Assembly: GCF_900116445.1 (NCBI RefSeq)
Contig: NZ_FPBH01000014.1
Location: forward strand, 1 to 64,000
Length of the DNA: 64,000 nucleotides
Source of the DNA: Paraburkholderia aspalathi
GTDB taxonomy: Bacteria; Pseudomonadota; Gammaproteobacteria; Burkholderiales; Burkholderiaceae
Direction: 5' to 3'
Within the stretch, counting starts at the first letter, position 1; every line of letters starts with the position of its first letter. Of the stretch, positions 61,550-64,000 are shown piece after piece. The position numbers were made by a program, and so were the translations under genes. The notes beneath the pieces were generated by a model. It had not been told where the DNA came from and ran no database searches. It saw nothing but the letters and a program-made list of their open reading frames with translations.

Positions 61550-63136
61550 TCAAAAGTTCGTGAAGAAGGCCCGGGCGGCGACCATGCAGAACGACGCCAC
61601 CAGTTCTCCGTGATAGGCCTGAAGCACAGCCGAGGCGCCGCCGTCAGTCGCGCCGCCCGCTACGGCCTGATTCGCGAGCGTCGCCTTCGCGCTCGCGAAA
61701 CCCTGCTTGATGGGCGCGTACGGATCGTTAGGCCCGGAGATCGGAGAGTCCACGTCCAGCACGGACGTAAGCCCTGCCGGCACTTTGGCGTCCTGCCAGT
61801 AGGCCTGCTCGATGCGAGCGTTGAAGAAAAACACGGTGGGATCCGAGCCGCCGCCGCACAGCAGAACCGGCGCGCGCGGCAGCCAGTTGCGCAAATCATT
61901 GCGCTTGAACGCCTGGCGCAGCGGATGCATCGGATTCGCGGCCGGCGTCAAGGCCACCGTGCTGTCGGGAAACGCGCCATCGGGATTGGCTGAAGCATCT
62001 TCCAGAAGACTCAGCCGATAGGCGTTGCGCACGAGATTGGCGTTGCCGAATCCGGCAGCAAACACTGGCGTCAGCGAGGGCGGGGTGAGGGGCGGCGAAG
62101 TCGGCGGTGTCATCGAAGCATATTGCGGCGCGGGCGGAACGCTGCTGAAGAGTTGCGTCGAGGGCAGTTTCCCTTTCGAAAATAGCGTATTGAGCGGCTG
62201 CAGGCTCGGTAGAAGATTCTCGATCCCCGGGGCATAGGCCGCTTCATAGAAGTCGCCGGGCTTGCGGTAGATGTTCTCGTAGGCATGTTGATAACCCGTC
62301 ACGATCAAGGTCGTGAACAGCGTCGACCCCAGGTTCACCTCGCCTTCGATGAGCGCGTCCGCAGTGGCGGCAAGCGCATACGGACCCGATCCCGGCGCGG
62401 ATGCCGTGACCTTGACACCGGCCGCCTGCAAAGCACGATGCGTCGCGAGAGCCACGAAGCCGCCTTGCGAATAGCCGGTAACGAAGAGCTTGCCGTTCTC
62501 GCGAGTCTTTCTCTCCGCTTTTACTGCACTCAGTGCGGTCCGCGCCGCCCGCAGCGAATCGATCACATCGGCGGATTGCTGGTCGGCGTTCAGATAGGGG
62601 TGGTATGTGAGGTCGGAGCCGGCATAGCCCGCGTAGTTTGTCGCCACCACGATATACCCTTGAGCCGCATACATGGCAGCCACGCTGATGCCCTCCCCGG
62701 CGCCGTCGCCGTTGCCCGGATCGGTTTGCGTGATATCGGCAATGTTGTAGTTGCGGTACGCGGTCGTGCCGTGCGCGTAGAGCATCAGCGGACGCGGCCC
62801 GCTGCATGCAGCCGACCGTCCGCCCGGAATCATCAGCGCGCCACTGGAGGTGGTGGGTTCGCCCGCGCCGCCGATGGTGCGGTAGCGGAAGGTCACGATC
62901 TCCACCCCGCAAGCGGGCGCACCGGCGATCTGCGCGAGTTGCTGACCGGATGCGTTCGATGCAAGCAGTTTCGAAAACGCCGCGGCGCTGAGCCGTAGCG
63001 TGACGCGCTGTTCGAGTAGCTGACCGCGGGCCTTGCATCCCTCATCGCAACCGGAGCCGGCCTGCACATAAGCACTGCCGCCCAACGTGAAACATGTCAG
63101 CAGCACGAGGGCCGCGTTCCGAATCGCTACAGGCAT
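61550..63136 (-). CDS. Secreted alpha/beta hydrolase, secretory-lipase-like
   Basis: This 528-residue secreted protein has a signal peptide (about 1-26, ending YVQAG) and an alpha/beta-hydrolase fold with the nucleophile elbow VTGYSQGGFVAL (GYSQG, Ser near 205). The opening of the fold reads PRPLMLYAHGTTAY (oxyanion). Family length and the GSGPYALAATADALIEGEVN segment match the secretory lipase (LIP) group. Two Cys pairs near the N-terminus (GCDEGCKARG) may be disulfides. The ATG at 63136 has a GGAG site. Confidence 0.85.
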   Translation of the reverse strand: MPVAIRNAALVLLTCFTLGGSAYVQAGSGCDEGCKARGQLLEQRVTLRLSAAAFSKLLASNASGQQLAQIAGAPACGVEIVTFRYRTIGGAGEPTTSSGALMIPGGRSAACSGPRPLMLYAHGTTAYRNYNIADITQTDPGNGDGAGEGISVAAMYAAQGYIVVATNYAGYAGSDLTYHPYLNADQQSADVIDSLRAARTALSAVKAERKTRENGKLFVTGYSQGGFVALATHRALQAAGVKVTASAPGSGPYALAATADALIEGEVNLGSTLFTTLIVTGYQHAYENIYRKPGDFYEAAYAPGIENLLPSLQPLNTLFSKGKLPSTQLFSSVPPAPQYASMTPPTSPPLTPPSLTPVFAAGFGNANLVRNAYRLSLLEDASANPDGAFPDSTVALTPAANPMHPLRQAFKRNDLRNWLPRAPVLLCGGGSDPTVFFFNARIEQAYWQDAKVPAGLTSVLDVDSPISGPNDPYAPIKQGFASAKATLANQAVAGGATDGGASAVLQAYHGELVASFCMVAARAFFTNF

Positions 63137-63400
63137 GTGAGGCTCCGTCTTGTTGGCTTTTGTTTGCGCTTGTTGGTATTGCGGCGATTGGGCTGCCTTA
63201 CATACAGAGTGAGGGGAGTATAGGTAAACAGATTGGCGCGCCGCCACCCTCATCCTTCACGAGTTTGCAATGGAATGCTTCATGAGGTGTCCGGCCGCGA
63301 GAGCCGGTCGGCATAAGAAACGCCGACCGGGCTCGCTGCTGGCTGACGGGATCAGGTCGCGGCTTGCGTCCACCTTTCAATGCGGGTCCGCGCTTGCCGC

Positions 63401-64000
63401 TTACTTCCAGAGCGTGCGGCCGAAGAAGGTCAGCGTGCGGTCCCAGGCCTGCTGCGCCCAGACCGGATCGAACTGGGTCCTGGAGATGCGGCCCGGCCCG
63501 ACTGCCGTTTCGTTCGCGAACGCGTGGTACGCAAGATAGCGATGGAACTCGACGTCGACATTGGCCGCGCTGAGCTTGGACTCCAATGCGTCGACCGTTT
63601 CAGCCGGGAAGAATTCGTCTTGCGTCGCCCAGTGACCGAGCACCGGAACCTTGATTTTCGATGCGTCGATGTACTCGAGCGGAGGGAAGCCGTACCACAC
63701 CACCCCGGCCGATACTTCAGGGATATTGCATAGCGCGAGCCAAGTCAGCGCGCCGCCCATGCAATAGCCGGTCACGCCGACATTTGCCGAGTGCTGCTTC
63801 AGATACTGGACGGCGCCCCGCACGTCCTGTGTCGCGGCATCGCCGAAATCGAGTGCGCTCAGCAAATGGTTCGCCTCAGCCTCTTCAACCGTCGACTTGC
63901 CGCGGAAGAGATCGGGCACCAGCGCCAGATAGCCGGCCTGCGCAAGCCGGTCCGCCACGCCGCGAATCTGGTCGTTCAAGCCCCACCATTCCTGAATCAC
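63401..64000 (-). CDS. Dienelactone hydrolase family protein (5' end beyond window)
   Basis: The 199 visible residues are the C-terminal part of a dienelactone-hydrolase-like enzyme. The catalytic cysteine lies in VTGYCMGGALTW, with Asp in GHWATQDEFFP and His in YLAYHAFAN completing the triad; the N-terminal WWGLNDQIRGVADRLAQAGY motif is at the window edge. These enzymes open dienelactones or act on related esters in aromatic degradation. The gene continues past base 64000; the GTG at the edge is not a real start. Confidence 0.88.
   Translation of the reverse strand: MIQEWWGLNDQIRGVADRLAQAGYLALVPDLFRGKSTVEEAEANHLLSALDFGDAATQDVRGAVQYLKQHSANVGVTGYCMGGALTWLALCNIPEVSAGVVWYGFPPLEYIDASKIKVPVLGHWATQDEFFPAETVDALESKLSAANVDVEFHRYLAYHAFANETAVGPGRISRTQFDPVWAQQAWDRTLTFFGRTLWK

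Noticed and set aside
1-64000. tRNA, rRNA, CRISPR arrays and complete insertion sequences
   Set aside because: I looked for tRNA-like cloverleafs, regularly spaced direct repeats, and transposase genes with terminal repeats. None could be supported by reading alone; a tRNAscan or CRISPR search would settle it.

Overview
The window looks like a chromosomal segment of a plant- or soil-associated Paraburkholderia (Burkholderiales). The base composition is GC-rich and coding is dense on both strands. The genus signs are two Burkholderia-type trimeric porins, several small secreted DUF4148-type proteins, and a LuxI/RsaL/LuxR quorum-sensing module of the BraI/BraR kind. I saw no rRNA, tRNA, CRISPR array or complete insertion sequence. 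The genus is an inference from gene content, not from a marker gene.

Layout. 0.3-4.3 kb: LysR regulator, folE, an EamA transporter, and a DedA-type membrane protein fused to a rhodanese domain. 4.4-8.3 kb: a polyphosphate/phosphate group (CHAD protein, PiT phosphate transporter, PPK2). 8.5-13.6 kb: VOC protein, HtrA-like protease, gamma-glutamyltransferase, MFS exporter. 13.8-17.2 kb: a tightly overlapping four-gene operon (CDP-alcohol phosphatidyltransferase, 2OG-Fe(II) oxygenase, flippase-like membrane protein, nucleotidyltransferase) that looks like a lipid or glycan headgroup pathway. 17.4-27.9 kb: PhoX phosphatase with a good Pho box, porin, lipoprotein, membrane hydrolase, AraC regulator, serine acetyltransferase, SDR.

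27.9-39.0 kb: a seven-gene minus-strand sugar-acid catabolic locus (DHDPS-family enzyme, SMP-30 lactonase, four-gene ABC importer, IlvD/Edd-type sugar-acid dehydratase). Its likely FadR-type GntR regulator lies beyond the quorum-sensing module (LuxR, RsaL, LuxI), which splits the locus. 39.3-43.8 kb: universal stress protein, an FNR-type oxygen sensor, an EgtB-like enzyme and a second porin.

44-53 kb is an accessory stretch of small, mostly secreted or unrecognised genes. It holds a porin remnant, DUF4148 proteins, three scattered copies of a small uncharacterised family with an FFRH-x-DG-x-W-x-VFPP core, and a transposase-derived DNA-binding domain fused to another domain. 53-55.5 kb: a leucine-rich-repeat protein kinase paired with a solitary sugar-binding protein. 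55.6-58.3 kb: Ogt and an ars operon whose Acr3 arsenite pump has lost its middle. 58.4-64 kb: GNAT protein, PAP2 phosphatase, AraC regulator, secreted lipase-like enzyme, and a dienelactone hydrolase cut by the window edge.

The strongest leads for new biology are the small FFRH/VFPP family, the LRR-kinase plus binding-protein pair, the headgroup operon with a PmrA-like box, and the internally deleted acr3. Protein family names rest on motifs read by eye; no database search was run.
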